Assembly (NCBI RefSeq): GCF_900157305.1
Contig: NZ_LS974202.1
Coordinates: 248,001 to 312,000 of the forward strand
Reading direction: 5' to 3'
Length of the DNA stretch: 64,000 nt
Origin: Mesotoga infera
GTDB lineage: Bacteria; Thermotogota; Thermotogae; Petrotogales; Kosmotogaceae
The notes beneath the pieces are model-generated. The model had not been told where the DNA came from, made no database searches, and saw nothing but the letters and a program-made list of their open reading frames with translations. Of the stretch, positions 34,863 to 43,892 are shown piece after piece. Position 1 is the stretch's first letter, and the number at the start of each line of letters is the position of its first letter. Position numbers and translations under genes: made by a program.

Positions 34863-35103
34863 AAAGAACCCTCTTCTTCTTTCTACGATCATCCACTATG
34901 CAGCGTACCTCTTCGGGAAGTTTAACTTCGCAAGAAGAGAGAATCTCTATTATTATCTCTTCCGGGATCGACGTAACGGCCCAGAGATCTGTGAGATATA
35001 TCCTTTCGCCCGTTCTCACGGGCGCCTTTTGCAGGGATGATTCGATAGCTTTTCTGTATCTCTCTCTTATTTCCTCTTCTGTATGATTCACCTTATCATC
35101 CAT
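34783..35103 (-). CDS. Small charged protein of unknown function
   Basis: 106 residues, no family recognised. The first 65 residues look like a compact helical unit (EEEIRERYRKAIESSLQKAP, then LWAVTSIPEEIIIEILSSC). The last 35 are basic and low in hydrophobics and overlap the DUF362 gene in another frame, so they may be an unconstrained tail. The ATG follows AGGTGA, and a TATAAT on the - strand at 35128-35123 is a good -10 for this gene and the whole glpK-tsaE-lon-engB string. A 4-5 residue zinc motif is not present. Confidence 0.55.
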   Translation of the reverse strand: MDDKVNHTEEEIRERYRKAIESSLQKAPVRTGERIYLTDLWAVTSIPEEIIIEILSSCEVKLPEEVRCIVDDRRKKKRVLYGEKESNEQSGNTKQPRIRKVQGEDS

Positions 35104-35231
35104 GGAAAGTCACCTCAGTAGAATTATACTCTATACACATCACCCACAGTTGAATAAAGGCTTCCGTCATATTCTGAAACTTGTGTCCGTTCTTGTTGTA
35201 AAATTTTAGAAGAAAAGGGGGGAAACACTGG

Positions 35232-35786
35232 TTGGAGAAAACAGGGATGGATTTCGTGGTCCTCGACACCGAAACTACGGGCTTGGATGTCAACCGTGGT
35301 GCCAGGCTACTGGAGATAGCCGGTGTCAGGGTCCGCAACTGGCATATTGTGGAGGATGATGTCTTCGACAATCTCATCGATCCCGGTTGCATGGTTCCTT
35401 TAACGATAACCAGCCTGACCGGGATAAGCGACTTTACGGTGAAGGATATGCCTCCAGTGGAGAAGGTTCTTCGAGATTTCTTTCGCTTCGTCGAAGGTTC
35501 TATATTGGTAATTCACAATGCCCCCTTCGATCTGTCTTTTCTAAACCACTTTGGTGAGAGATGCGGTCTTGGAAGAATTCCCAACTCCTACATTGACACC
35601 ATCGAAATGTCCCGAAGTCTCTTCAGACGCGACCGTAACAATCTGGATATTCTTCTTGCCAGGCTGGGAATAGTCGCGGACTCAAGGCACAGAGCACTTG
35701 GAGACGCTATGGCGACGGCCCGGGCTTTTCTGGCTATGAGTGAGAAGATGGGTAAAGAAAGTGTAACGAGATTCATAAGGAAGTAG
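35232..35786 (+). CDS. DnaQ-like 3'-5' exonuclease (second copy)
   Basis: 184 residues of the DEDDh family: VVLDTETTGLD near residue 9, VIHNAPFDLSFL near 97, HRALGDA near 156. It resembles the protein at 16.1 kb in length and in the PNSYIDTIE(M/L) stretch, so they are paralogues or parallel members. TTG 35232 follows GGGGGG by about 9 bases; ATG 35247 with GGAG upstream is an alternative. The next gene, nrdD, has its own promoter region 220 bases further on. Confidence 0.87.
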   Translation: MEKTGMDFVVLDTETTGLDVNRGARLLEIAGVRVRNWHIVEDDVFDNLIDPGCMVPLTITSLTGISDFTVKDMPPVEKVLRDFFRFVEGSILVIHNAPFDLSFLNHFGERCGLGRIPNSYIDTIEMSRSLFRRDRNNLDILLARLGIVADSRHRALGDAMATARAFLAMSEKMGKESVTRFIRK

Positions 35787-35945
35787 GCTGGGGTCTGAAA
35801 TGCCATGGCCGAATGATTTCTAGAGAGTCCATACGGAAAGAAACCACCCAGAAAAACTTAAAAAACCCAACATTTCGATCTGGTAGAATCTAAACGTTGC
35901 CAATCGTCTTTATCCGCCAAAATCGACCCCGCTTCGACTTCGAAT

Positions 35946-35992
35946 TCTCTATATATTGTGGTAGAATGTTTATCGTCCACTAATTATTGAGC
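35946..35992 (+). promoter_or_regulatory. Pair of NrdR-like boxes at the nrdD promoter
   Basis: Box 1 at 35946-35961 has the full core CTATATATTG of the NrdR consensus (13 of 16 positions of ACACWATATATWGTGT). Box 2 at 35977-35992 is weaker (11 of 16). Their starts are 31 bases apart, three helical turns, the usual NrdR spacing. A TGGTAGAAT extended -10 (35960-35967) lies at the edge of box 1, so bound NrdR would block transcription. The region 35787-35945 upstream shows no gene; it has a second TGGTAGAAT at 35881. Confidence 0.68.
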
Positions 35993-36012
35993 TTATTCAT
36001 GGAGGTATGATG

Positions 36013-38166
36013 ATGCTGAATGTCAGAAAAAGAAATGGATCAATCGTAGAATTCGACCTGGACAAAATAATAAACGCCATGAAGAAAGCCTTCGATGCTA
36101 CCCTTACCCACTACAACGAAGACATTCTTGAGAGGGTTGCGCTACGTGTCGTAGCCGATTTTCAACCAAGGGTAAGCGACAACCTCGTAGATATAGAAGA
36201 CATCCAGGATTCCGTCGAGAGGACGCTGGAGAATCTGGGCTTCACGGAAGTCGCCAAGGCTTACATTCTCTACAGAACTCACCGCGAAAAGCTAAGAGAA
36301 CTCAAATCCTCGATGCTTGATTTCTCGGAAACCGTCAACAGTTACCTCAACATGCTGGACTGGCGTGTCAGAGAGAATTCAACCGTAACCTATTCCATAG
36401 GTGGCCTCATCTTGCACAACAGCGGAACGGTAACGGCCAACTACTGGCTGAGGGAGATGTACGATCCCCAAATAGGTAACGCCCACCGCGAGGGAGATAT
36501 TCACATTCACGATCTTTCCATGCTATCGGGCTACTGTGCGGGTTGGAGTTTGAGACAGCTGATTGAAGAAGGGCTCGGAGGGGTAAGGGGGAAAGTATCC
36601 TCTTCACCGGCGAAACATCTTTCGACCCTCGTGAATCAGATGGTGAACTTCCTGGGTATCTTACAGAACGAATGGGCCGGTGCCCAGGCCTTTTCGTCTT
36701 TCGACACGTATCTGGCTCCCTTTGTGAAGATAGACAACCTCTCTCTGAAGGAAGTGAAGCAGAATATCCAGTCCTTCGTTTTCGGCGTCAACACGCCTTC
36801 CAGGTGGGGAACGCAGGCTCCTTTCACCAACATAACGCTCGACTGGGTGGTGCCGAAAAAGATGAGAGACGAGCCGGCCATAGTGGGAGGAAAGAGACTC
36901 GATTTTACCTACGGGGATTGTCAGGAAGAGATGGATATGATAAACCGGGCCTTCCTGGAGATACTCGACGAGGGCGACGCCAACGGACGGGGATTCCAAT
37001 ATCCGATCCCTACTTACAATATAACGAAAGACTTCAATTGGGAAAATGAAAATGCGAAGCTTCTCTTCGAAATAACGAGTAAATACGGAACGCCTTATTT
37101 CCAAAATTTCATAAACTCCGACCTGGATCCAGACGATGTTAGAAGCATGTGCTGCAGACTGCAACTGGATAAGCGTGAACTGAAGAGGAGAGGAGGGGGA
37201 TTGTTCGGCTCGGACGAATTCACCGGCTCGATCGGAGTCGTAACTATAAACCTTCCGAGGATCGCGTATCTCAGCAAGAACGAAACGGAGTTTCTGGAAA
37301 GGCTGGCCAGGGTTATGGAGCTGGCCAGCAGGAGCCTGGAAGTCAAGCGGTCGGTGGTGGAAAAGTTGAACGGTGAAGGCCTCTATCCTTATACCCGCAG
37401 ATATCTAAAAAATTTCGACAATCATTTCTCGACCATCGGGCTGGTTGGAATGAACGAGGCCTGTCTCAACGCACGCTGGATTGGAAAGAGTATAGCCGAA
37501 AACGAAGGGTACAACTTCTCTCTGAGAGTGCTAGACTTCATGAGAAATAAAATAATGACCTTCCAGGAGACTACCGGGCACCTGTACAACCTCGAGGCGA
37601 CTCCGGCCGAATCAACCTCTTATCGCCTGGCCAAGATCGATAAAAAGAAGTTCCCCCAGATAATTACCGCCGGAAAGGATAGCCCATACTACACGAATTC
37701 CTCGCACCTCCCCGTGGATTTTACGAGCGATATCTTCTCGGCACTCGACCTTCAGGAGAATCTCCAGCAAAAATACACGGGCGGTACGGTCTTCCACGCT
37801 TTTCTGGGCGAGAAGATATCTGACTGGCAGACAACCAGGGAACTCGTGAGAAAAATAGCCGGCAATTACAGAATACCCTACTTCACACTGTCCCCCACCT
37901 ATTCTGTTTGCCAGACCCACGGGTACCTGAGCGGCGAGCAATACGCTTGTCCAAAATGCGGTGCCGCGACGGAGGTCTATTCAAGAATTACCGGATATTA
38001 CCGCCCCGTCCAGAACTGGAATATCGGCAAACAGGAGGAATTCAAAAGGAGAAAGGTTTATCAGATAAGGAGAGAAAGCATAGATGAACTTTGCAGGCTG
38101 GGAAAGAGTGAGCCTGGTAGATTATCCAGGGAAAGTAGCCCTGACGGTATTTACCTCAAGCTGTAA
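36013..38166 (+). CDS. nrdD: Anaerobic ribonucleoside-triphosphate reductase (class III)
   Basis: About 717 residues. Makes deoxynucleotides with a glycyl radical under anoxia. The N-terminal 90 residues are an ATP-cone (VRKRNGSIVEFDLDKIINAM) for allosteric control. Near the C-terminus are four zinc cysteines (CQTHGY and CPKCG) and the glycyl radical block RITGYYRPVQNWN with its glycine. GGAGGT at 36001-36006 touches the first of three consecutive ATGs, so I choose the third (36013) with a 6-base spacing. It is followed by nrdG, which starts 83 bases before the nrdD stop. NrdR boxes precede it. Confidence 0.95.
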   Translation: MLNVRKRNGSIVEFDLDKIINAMKKAFDATLTHYNEDILERVALRVVADFQPRVSDNLVDIEDIQDSVERTLENLGFTEVAKAYILYRTHREKLRELKSSMLDFSETVNSYLNMLDWRVRENSTVTYSIGGLILHNSGTVTANYWLREMYDPQIGNAHREGDIHIHDLSMLSGYCAGWSLRQLIEEGLGGVRGKVSSSPAKHLSTLVNQMVNFLGILQNEWAGAQAFSSFDTYLAPFVKIDNLSLKEVKQNIQSFVFGVNTPSRWGTQAPFTNITLDWVVPKKMRDEPAIVGGKRLDFTYGDCQEEMDMINRAFLEILDEGDANGRGFQYPIPTYNITKDFNWENENAKLLFEITSKYGTPYFQNFINSDLDPDDVRSMCCRLQLDKRELKRRGGGLFGSDEFTGSIGVVTINLPRIAYLSKNETEFLERLARVMELASRSLEVKRSVVEKLNGEGLYPYTRRYLKNFDNHFSTIGLVGMNEACLNARWIGKSIAENEGYNFSLRVLDFMRNKIMTFQETTGHLYNLEATPAESTSYRLAKIDKKKFPQIITAGKDSPYYTNSSHLPVDFTSDIFSALDLQENLQQKYTGGTVFHAFLGEKISDWQTTRELVRKIAGNYRIPYFTLSPTYSVCQTHGYLSGEQYACPKCGAATEVYSRITGYYRPVQNWNIGKQEEFKRRKVYQIRRESIDELCRLGKSEPGRLSRESSPDGIYLKL

Positions 38167-38746
38167 CTTTAACTGCGCCTACTGCCAGAACAAAACGCTC
38201 AAGAGACAAGTAATCGAGGAGTTGAGTGAAGAGACTGTGATAGATTATCTCGATAGGCGCAGAGCTCTGATAGACGCCATCGTAATAACAGGAGGCGAGC
38301 CGACTTTGAGGGTCGGAGAGTTAATACCCTTCATAGGCCATCTCAGGGAGCGGATACCGGGCAAATTGGTTAAACTCGACACTAACGGCTGGAATCCGGC
38401 TCTTCTTGCCCGCCTTATGGAGTGTATAGACTTTGTGGCCATGGATCTGAAGTCGCTGGATTATTCGCTCTTCTCGGATGTATCAATTGAGACCATAAGG
38501 AAAAGTCTCGATCTGGTTAAGGCCTTCAGGGAGCACGAAATAAGGATCACGCTCTACCCTCCCTATATAAAACGTGAGGACTTCGGGGAGCTGGCCGAAC
38601 TATGCAGAGGGGCCTCCAGAATCGCCGTCCAACAGTATCGAAGGATCGATGGAAACGATCAAGAACCATACAAGTCAGGAATTCTGGAAGAATTTTCCGG
38701 GGTTCTTTCAAGGATATCTGGAGCGCAGATAGTTTTGAGAGAATGA
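38084..38746 (+). CDS. nrdG: Anaerobic ribonucleotide reductase activating protein (radical SAM)
   Basis: 220 residues. It installs the glycyl radical on NrdD. CNFNCAYCQN near residue 27 is the CxxxCxxC radical SAM motif, followed by VITGGEPTL and KLDTNGWNP blocks. The start (AAGGAG about 12 bases upstream) lies inside nrdD, an 83-base overlap in another frame. This is the longer variant with a full half-barrel rather than the short E. coli type. The gene is closed by a terminator 16 bases after its stop. Confidence 0.93.
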   Translation: MNFAGWERVSLVDYPGKVALTVFTSSCNFNCAYCQNKTLKRQVIEELSEETVIDYLDRRRALIDAIVITGGEPTLRVGELIPFIGHLRERIPGKLVKLDTNGWNPALLARLMECIDFVAMDLKSLDYSLFSDVSIETIRKSLDLVKAFREHEIRITLYPPYIKREDFGELAELCRGASRIAVQQYRRIDGNDQEPYKSGILEEFSGVLSRISGAQIVLRE

Positions 38747-38762
38747 ATCACAGTCATAAAGA

Positions 38763-38790
38763 AACCGGGGACTACTGTCCCCGGTTTTGT
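38763..38790. terminator. Rho-independent terminator between nrdG and the Omp85 gene
   Basis: AACCGGGGAC, loop TACT, GTCCCCGGTTTTGTT. A strong stem with a T-run for nrdG; the A-rich other side lets it serve the convergent Omp85 unit less well. Confidence 0.88.
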
Positions 38791-38800
38791 TCGATTCGGG

Positions 38801-39991
38801 CTAACGTAGCTCGAAGTAGAACTTGAAACCGTCACCTCCGAAGAATATCTGAGGCTCAAAAGCGATGCCCAGAGGTGTTCTCCATTCGAAGCCTATTCCG
38901 ATCGACAACCCGAAAGTCTTATCTGACCCTACCACTCCCATAAGATATAGCTTGGGGATGTAGACACTCAGCTCGTCGGAGGGAGCTATCCCGAAATTCT
39001 CCGTTAAAGGGACTCCGGCTTCCACGGATTCAAAAACGAAGTGACCTGGATTGAACGAGTAAAGATTCCAGCCTTTGAGATCGGTGTTGCCGCCTATGTA
39101 GAACTGCTTCGTTACCGGGGCAGTCCCCAGGTAGGTGACACCCGCTCTGGTAGTGCTGAGGATGTATATTCTTCCAATTATTCTGTACCAGAAGTTTAGC
39201 ACGGCAGTCTGCTGCAGGTAACTGTATCCCTTGCCGAAACCGTAGCTAAGGACCGTATTGCCGTACAGATTGGACCTCTCTTGTCGGAAATTCTCAGCAT
39301 CGCCGAAGGCGAAGGCACCGTTGACGATCGAGACGGAGTAATCGTTCGTCACGGAAGCGTCGAAGGTGCCGCTCTCGAAAGTATAGGAAACTCCAGCCAC
39401 GTAATCGCCGAAAGGATAACTCGCACCCAGCTTGAACCTGTTCAGGGTAAGTAGAAGATCGCTTTGCCAGGGAACCTCTTTGAAAAGTGTGAGTTCGGTT
39501 ATAAAATCGATACCTGTTCCCAGCGCTTGCGGGTATCCAGCTCCCAGAGTGAACCCTCCCCAGAAAAATTGGGGTTGCGGAATAAAACCCAAGAATTTCT
39601 TATCGGTAAACCTGAGGAATCGAAGACCTCCGTAAATGTTCACTCCCGTTCCGAGCAGATTTCTCTCCCCAACGCCGATCGTCAGATATTGGCCGAAGTA
39701 CGGATAAATCGTATTTGCCTCTTCGACCGTTATCACAAGCCTGTAATCACTGTCAACAGTCTTGATCTGCATATAGACGTCCGTAAAGAGACCGCTCTCC
39801 TGCAAGGCCCGTTTGGCCCTGTAAATCTTCTCTATGTCGAATTCGTCACCGATCTTAATGCCGGAAAGATTCCTCACGGTTGAGTCCAGCGTCTTCGCGT
39901 TGCCCTCTACCGCTATTTCCACTATTCTGTTCACTCCAAACAGCGAAATGGCAAACACGAAAAATACTGCGAGCACTATCGCTCTCTTCAT
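38801..39991 (-). CDS. Omp85/BamA-like outer membrane protein with one POTRA domain
   Basis: About 396 residues. A signal peptide (MKRAIVLAVFFVFAISLFG) is followed by one POTRA-like repeat (about residues 20-95: NRIVEIAVEGNAKTLDSTVRNLSGIKIGD, ALQESGLFTDVYM) and a beta-rich region with alternating aromatic strands, as in a 16-strand barrel. The conserved loop-6 block is present in altered form, GNTDLKGW where Omp85 proteins have an arginine before the glycine. It is far shorter than BamA (five POTRAs), so a substitute or accessory transporter is possible. ATG 39991 has GAGGTG upstream. It directly follows the ABC importer genes with no gap. Confidence 0.78.
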   Translation of the reverse strand: MKRAIVLAVFFVFAISLFGVNRIVEIAVEGNAKTLDSTVRNLSGIKIGDEFDIEKIYRAKRALQESGLFTDVYMQIKTVDSDYRLVITVEEANTIYPYFGQYLTIGVGERNLLGTGVNIYGGLRFLRFTDKKFLGFIPQPQFFWGGFTLGAGYPQALGTGIDFITELTLFKEVPWQSDLLLTLNRFKLGASYPFGDYVAGVSYTFESGTFDASVTNDYSVSIVNGAFAFGDAENFRQERSNLYGNTVLSYGFGKGYSYLQQTAVLNFWYRIIGRIYILSTTRAGVTYLGTAPVTKQFYIGGNTDLKGWNLYSFNPGHFVFESVEAGVPLTENFGIAPSDELSVYIPKLYLMGVVGSDKTFGLSIGIGFEWRTPLGIAFEPQIFFGGDGFKFYFELR

Positions 39992-39999
39992 AGTCCACC

Positions 40000-41244
40000 T
40001 CACTTCAAAAGGCCGTTGACTTTCTCAACGGCTTCGTTGAAAGCCTTTTCCGGCTCTGTAACTCCCTTTCTGACCTGTTCGATGGAATCATAGAGTATGT
40101 TCCTTATCTCTATTATGTTGGTATGAACGGGTCTAGGTCTGGCAAATTCTATAGACTCGATGGGAGCCTTCAATTGCGGGAAACGCTGCCAGATTAGCTG
40201 GATCTCTAGAGACTCCATCGCGGACTTTTTCACCGGCATATACCCAGTCCCCTCATACCAGAAGAGAGTGTTTTTTTCTGAAACCATCCATTTGAGGAAG
40301 GTCCAGGCCGCCTTAACCTTCTCCTCGGAAAGACCCGACATTATAGATAGCGAGGCTCCTCCTAGCGTTGTAGTCCTTTGCTTGTTCTGGGGAAGAGGTG
40401 CAACTCCGAGATCCCAGGGGATGTTTTCCAGGGCGTACCTGATCCCACCACTGGTCATCGGTCCCATCGAGATCTTGCCCATGGTGAAAGACTGGATCCC
40501 TTCGTCGATGGTAAGATCTATCGGTGAGAGCCCTTCCAGGAACCAACTCTGCCATCTTTCGAGCGCCTCGATTCCTTCGGCCGAATTGATCAAGCATTCG
40601 GTCATATCTTCGTTGAAAATCTCGCCACCGTTCTGCCAAACGAGAGGCTCGAACTGGTAAAACATGGCGTCAACTCCCCACAGGAGCCCATACTGGGACG
40701 GTCTGGAATCGGAAGCTTTCTTTATCGTGAGCTTTCTGGCGTACTCTTCCATCTCTTCCCATGTCCTGGGTGGTTTGTCGGGGTCGAGCCCTGCCGCCCT
40801 GAAATGATCCTTGTTGTAGAAGAGCATGAGCGCACTTATGTTGAAAGGCAAAGCGTAGGGCTTTCCATCTCTGATGATCGTCGTCCAGAAGTTGTCAACG
40901 AAATCCTCCGGGGATATGGCCGGATCGTTCGCCAGAAGCTCGGTAAGATCGAGAAGCGAACCGTCTTTGGTGAAAATCTGTAAATGCTCGATATTTATCA
41001 TTGAGACATCTGGCCCCTTTCCCGTCAAAAGGGCGGCCTTCAACTTCGTGACCGTATCGTCGTACGAACCCTGAAAGATGGCCTTCACAGTGATTTCGTT
41101 CTGAGATCTGTTGAAATCGTTCACCAGCCTGTCTATTATCGGCTTCTGATAATCCGACATGGAATGCCAGAAGGTGAGAGTAACCTTGCCGATTCCGGTG
41201 AAAACGAGCAGCAAGAGAAAAACTGAAACGATATACCTTTTCAT
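40000..41244 (-). CDS. ABC transporter sugar-type solute-binding protein
   Basis: About 414 residues, family 1 extracellular solute-binding protein (UgpB/MalE group). Signal peptide MKRYIVSVFLLLLVFTGIGKV without a lipobox cysteine, so it should be free in the periplasm, consistent with an outer sheath. Then TLTFWHSMSDYQKPIIDRL, GKGPDVSMI and WTFLKWMVSEKN blocks. ATG 41244 has AAGGAGG 7 bases upstream. The ligand is likely a carbohydrate or glycerol phosphate ester; not resolvable by eye. Third gene of the importer unit. Confidence 0.87.
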   Translation of the reverse strand: MKRYIVSVFLLLLVFTGIGKVTLTFWHSMSDYQKPIIDRLVNDFNRSQNEITVKAIFQGSYDDTVTKLKAALLTGKGPDVSMINIEHLQIFTKDGSLLDLTELLANDPAISPEDFVDNFWTTIIRDGKPYALPFNISALMLFYNKDHFRAAGLDPDKPPRTWEEMEEYARKLTIKKASDSRPSQYGLLWGVDAMFYQFEPLVWQNGGEIFNEDMTECLINSAEGIEALERWQSWFLEGLSPIDLTIDEGIQSFTMGKISMGPMTSGGIRYALENIPWDLGVAPLPQNKQRTTTLGGASLSIMSGLSEEKVKAAWTFLKWMVSEKNTLFWYEGTGYMPVKKSAMESLEIQLIWQRFPQLKAPIESIEFARPRPVHTNIIEIRNILYDSIEQVRKGVTEPEKAFNEAVEKVNGLLK

Positions 41245-41264
41245 ACCTGACCTCCTTTTCCCAA

Positions 41265-42086
41265 TCAACCCTTAAGACCTGTTAACGTTATGCCTTTGAC
41301 AAACTGCTTTTGAGCTATGAAGTAAGCTATCATTATTGGCAGAGTAGCCACTACCGTGGCGGCCATGAACTCGCCCCACTGAATGCCCCCCTCGGATTTG
41401 AACATGGCCAGTCCAAGCTGAACGGTACGCATCTCCGGTTCACTTATTACCAGAAGCGGCCAGAAGTAATTGTTCCAGGACCACATGAAAGAAAAGATTG
41501 CTATAGTTGCCATCGCCGGCCTTGTCAGTGGTAAAAAGACATTCATCAGTATCCTGAGAGCACCACATCCGTCTATCGTGGCGGCATCTTCAAGATCCTG
41601 AGGTATGGTGAGAAAGAATTGTCTGAGGAAGAATATGGAAATCGCCGTCGCTGCATGCGGTATTATAAGACCGGTATAGGAGTTTTCGAGGTTAAGGCTC
41701 ATGACTACAAGGTACTGTGGAATCATCACCACCTGTTGAGGCACCATCATCGTAGCTAGAAAGGTATAGAATAGCAGGTCCCGGCCTTTGAACCTCATTC
41801 TGGCGAAGGCAAAGGCGGCCAGCGAGGCAGTCCCCAGCTGGAGAAGAGTAGTGACGCTGGCCACTACTGCGCTGTTTAGGAGATACCTGGCGAACGGTAC
41901 TTTTCTGAAAACGCTCAGATAGTTCTTGATAGTGAACTGCCGTGGTATCAGCGAGAAAGGGTTCTGGAGTATCTCTCTCAGGTCTTTGAAGGAAGTCATT
42001 AAAGACCAGAAAAATGGGAAGATCATGACCAAAGCACCTGCGATAAGTATTACATACTTAATCGTCTTGAATCTCCTTCTATTCAT
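41265..42086 (-). CDS. ABC transporter permease, MalG/UgpE type
   Basis: 273 residues, six membrane segments. The cytoplasmic EAA loop reads EDAATIDGCGALRILMNVFLPLTRPA (contact site for the ATPase; given as the family mark). Starts at ATG 42086, overlapping the other permease by 8 bases. No ATP-binding subunit is encoded in this unit, so it presumably shares a MsmK/MalK-type ATPase encoded elsewhere. Confidence 0.92.
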   Translation of the reverse strand: MNRRRFKTIKYVILIAGALVMIFPFFWSLMTSFKDLREILQNPFSLIPRQFTIKNYLSVFRKVPFARYLLNSAVVASVTTLLQLGTASLAAFAFARMRFKGRDLLFYTFLATMMVPQQVVMIPQYLVVMSLNLENSYTGLIIPHAATAISIFFLRQFFLTIPQDLEDAATIDGCGALRILMNVFLPLTRPAMATIAIFSFMWSWNNYFWPLLVISEPEMRTVQLGLAMFKSEGGIQWGEFMAATVVATLPIMIAYFIAQKQFVKGITLTGLKG

Positions 42087-43014
42087 AATGAACCCTTCTT
42101 TCGAGAGTTTTCACTTGGAAGGCCGTCATCGAGATCACGAAAATGAAGAGCACGAAGGCCATCGCGGCCGCGTAGCCGAAGCGGTAATAGGCGAAGGCCT
42201 CTCTATAAAGCCTGAAGACAACTACCGAAGTAGTATTAAGCGGACCGCCTTCGGGCGTCATCACCATCACCGGACCGAAGACCTGAAAGGAGTTTATGCT
42301 GAACATAATCAACAGAAAAAAGGTTGTGGGTGATAGGAGAGGTATGGTTATCTTTCTGAGGCACTGGAATCTCGTTGCCCCGCTCAGAGAGGCGGCCTCG
42401 TAATACGTTTCTGGAATTCCCTGCATACCTGCCAGATAAACCACCATGGCGTAACCGACGTTTTGCCAGATTCCCATGAGTATTATCACAAAAAGCGCCA
42501 CGCTGGGGCCCTGGAGTATTTTCGGAAGCTGTATGCCTGTCCAGTTGAAGAGAATTTGCACAATTCCCTCGGGATTTGTCAACCAGTTCACGTACTCCCC
42601 TCCCATGGATCTGATCAGATGATTGACATAACCCAGCTCGGTACTGAAGAGAAAACTGAAACCCATTCCGGCGGCTATTGGTGAGGTGACTACCGGGAGA
42701 AAGTAAACAGTCCTGAAAAAACCTATCCCTTTCAAAGTCGCATCGTTGAGAAGTGAAGCGAAAAGAAAACCCAGAACGAGAGAAAAAGGCAGAACGCCTA
42801 CAATGTAGTAAGCGGTGTACAACATTGAATCCCAGAATTCCGGAGAACTGAGTATCTTCGCATAGTTTCCCAGACCCACGAAAGTCATACCGGGCGAGAG
42901 GTCCCACTCGTGAAGACTTATAAAGAAAGAGTAAACGAGCGGGTAGAGAAGAAAGAAAAAGATAACCGCCCCCGCCGGTAAAATGAAGAGATACGGAGTT
43001 ATCCTCCTTCTCAT
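42079..43014 (-). CDS. ABC transporter permease, MalF/UgpA type
   Basis: 311 residues, six membrane segments, with the EAA loop YEAASLSGATRFQCLRKITIPL near residue 215 (cut to its key part: EAASLSGA and ITIPLLSP). It heads the importer unit; the 140 bases upstream (43015-43154) show no gene and no convincing promoter. Order permease, permease, binding protein, then Omp85. Confidence 0.92.
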   Translation of the reverse strand: MRRRITPYLFILPAGAVIFFFLLYPLVYSFFISLHEWDLSPGMTFVGLGNYAKILSSPEFWDSMLYTAYYIVGVLPFSLVLGFLFASLLNDATLKGIGFFRTVYFLPVVTSPIAAGMGFSFLFSTELGYVNHLIRSMGGEYVNWLTNPEGIVQILFNWTGIQLPKILQGPSVALFVIILMGIWQNVGYAMVVYLAGMQGIPETYYEAASLSGATRFQCLRKITIPLLSPTTFFLLIMFSINSFQVFGPVMVMTPEGGPLNTTSVVVFRLYREAFAYYRFGYAAAMAFVLFIFVISMTAFQVKTLERRVHYE

Positions 43015-43154
43015 GGCTCATCGCTCAGATCATACCGGAATATATGAAACACCTGCCCTTTCATTTCTCTCGTACTAGATAAATACTAACATCTCGGCTC
43101 AGCAAATCAATCACCGATAACCGGATTCTAACGAATAAAGCGCCGAAAGTTTCT

Positions 43155-43754
43155 CTATTCGCAACGGCATATGTACCAGCCGCTAGTCGCGGAAAGTCTG
43201 ACTCTATCTACAACCGGATAGAAGCTTTTAAGTTCTTCGTAAGCAGTAGATACGAAATTCCTGTAATCGCTCCTCTCGAGAAATTCGACGAACGAGACCA
43301 GGAGGTTTTTATTGGGGAAGAATTCGTGAAGTATCATCTCCTTCTTGCAGATTCTTTTCGTTTCTTCGTAGAACCTGACCCTTCCATCGATTTTGTGTCC
43401 GTGTAACACATAAGAGGCTACCAGGAGATCGAAACTGTTGTCTTCAAAAGGAAGATCCTCGAAAAAGTCTGCCCGCATCACTCTGACTCCTGTTCCGGCC
43501 AGATTTCTCCTGGCTATCCTCACCATGTTACTGGAAGCATCCACGGCAGTTACTTTTATACCCAGCTCGCTCAAGGCTCTGGCGAAGGCTCCGGTCCCGC
43601 AACCTATGTCGATCGCTCTTTCGATCTTGTCATCAAGTCTCCAGTAGTTCTCCTTCAGGAGCCTTCTGTAATTCTCCAGCTGCGATCTGAAAGCCATATT
43701 ATAAAAAGGTGCGATAACTGAAAACAGTCTAATGTGGTTCTTTCTCTCGATCAT
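43155..43754 (-). CDS. Class I SAM-dependent methyltransferase
   Basis: 199 residues, UbiE/COQ5-like (methyltransferase 11 type). SAM-binding motif I AIDIGCGTGAFARALSELG near residue 48, acidic VDAS after strand 2, ADFFEDLPFEDNSFDLLVASYVLHG (motif III-IV region). Substrate unknown; no biosynthetic partners adjacent. Ends in CRCE-like YICRCE. Confidence 0.82.
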   Translation of the reverse strand: MIERKNHIRLFSVIAPFYNMAFRSQLENYRRLLKENYWRLDDKIERAIDIGCGTGAFARALSELGIKVTAVDASSNMVRIARRNLAGTGVRVMRADFFEDLPFEDNSFDLLVASYVLHGHKIDGRVRFYEETKRICKKEMILHEFFPNKNLLVSFVEFLERSDYRNFVSTAYEELKSFYPVVDRVRLSATSGWYICRCE

Positions 43755-43830
43755 TTTTCTCTCCTCAAAGAGATACTATCAGAAACACGCGATCGATTCA
43801 GGTTAAATTTGGAGATAAGAAAATAGGAGG

Positions 43831-43860
43831 TTGACACTCATATAAGTAATAGTGTATCAT
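43831..43860 (+). promoter_or_regulatory. SigmaA promoter of the DUF5320/MinD/NifX unit
   Basis: TTGACA (43831-43836), 18 bases, TATCAT (43855-43860). It precedes the 43,893 gene by about 33 bases. Three CATATA(A/T)G octamers overlap it and follow it (43839, 43858, 43873), a possible operator. Confidence 0.72.
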
Positions 43861-43892
43861 ATATGTACTAAACATATAAGGAGGCGAATATA

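Noticed and set aside
42236-43021. A 261-codon - strand frame in another phase of the ABC permease gene.
   Set aside because: The permease phase has membrane segments and the EAA loop; the other phase has low-complexity basic sequence without motifs.
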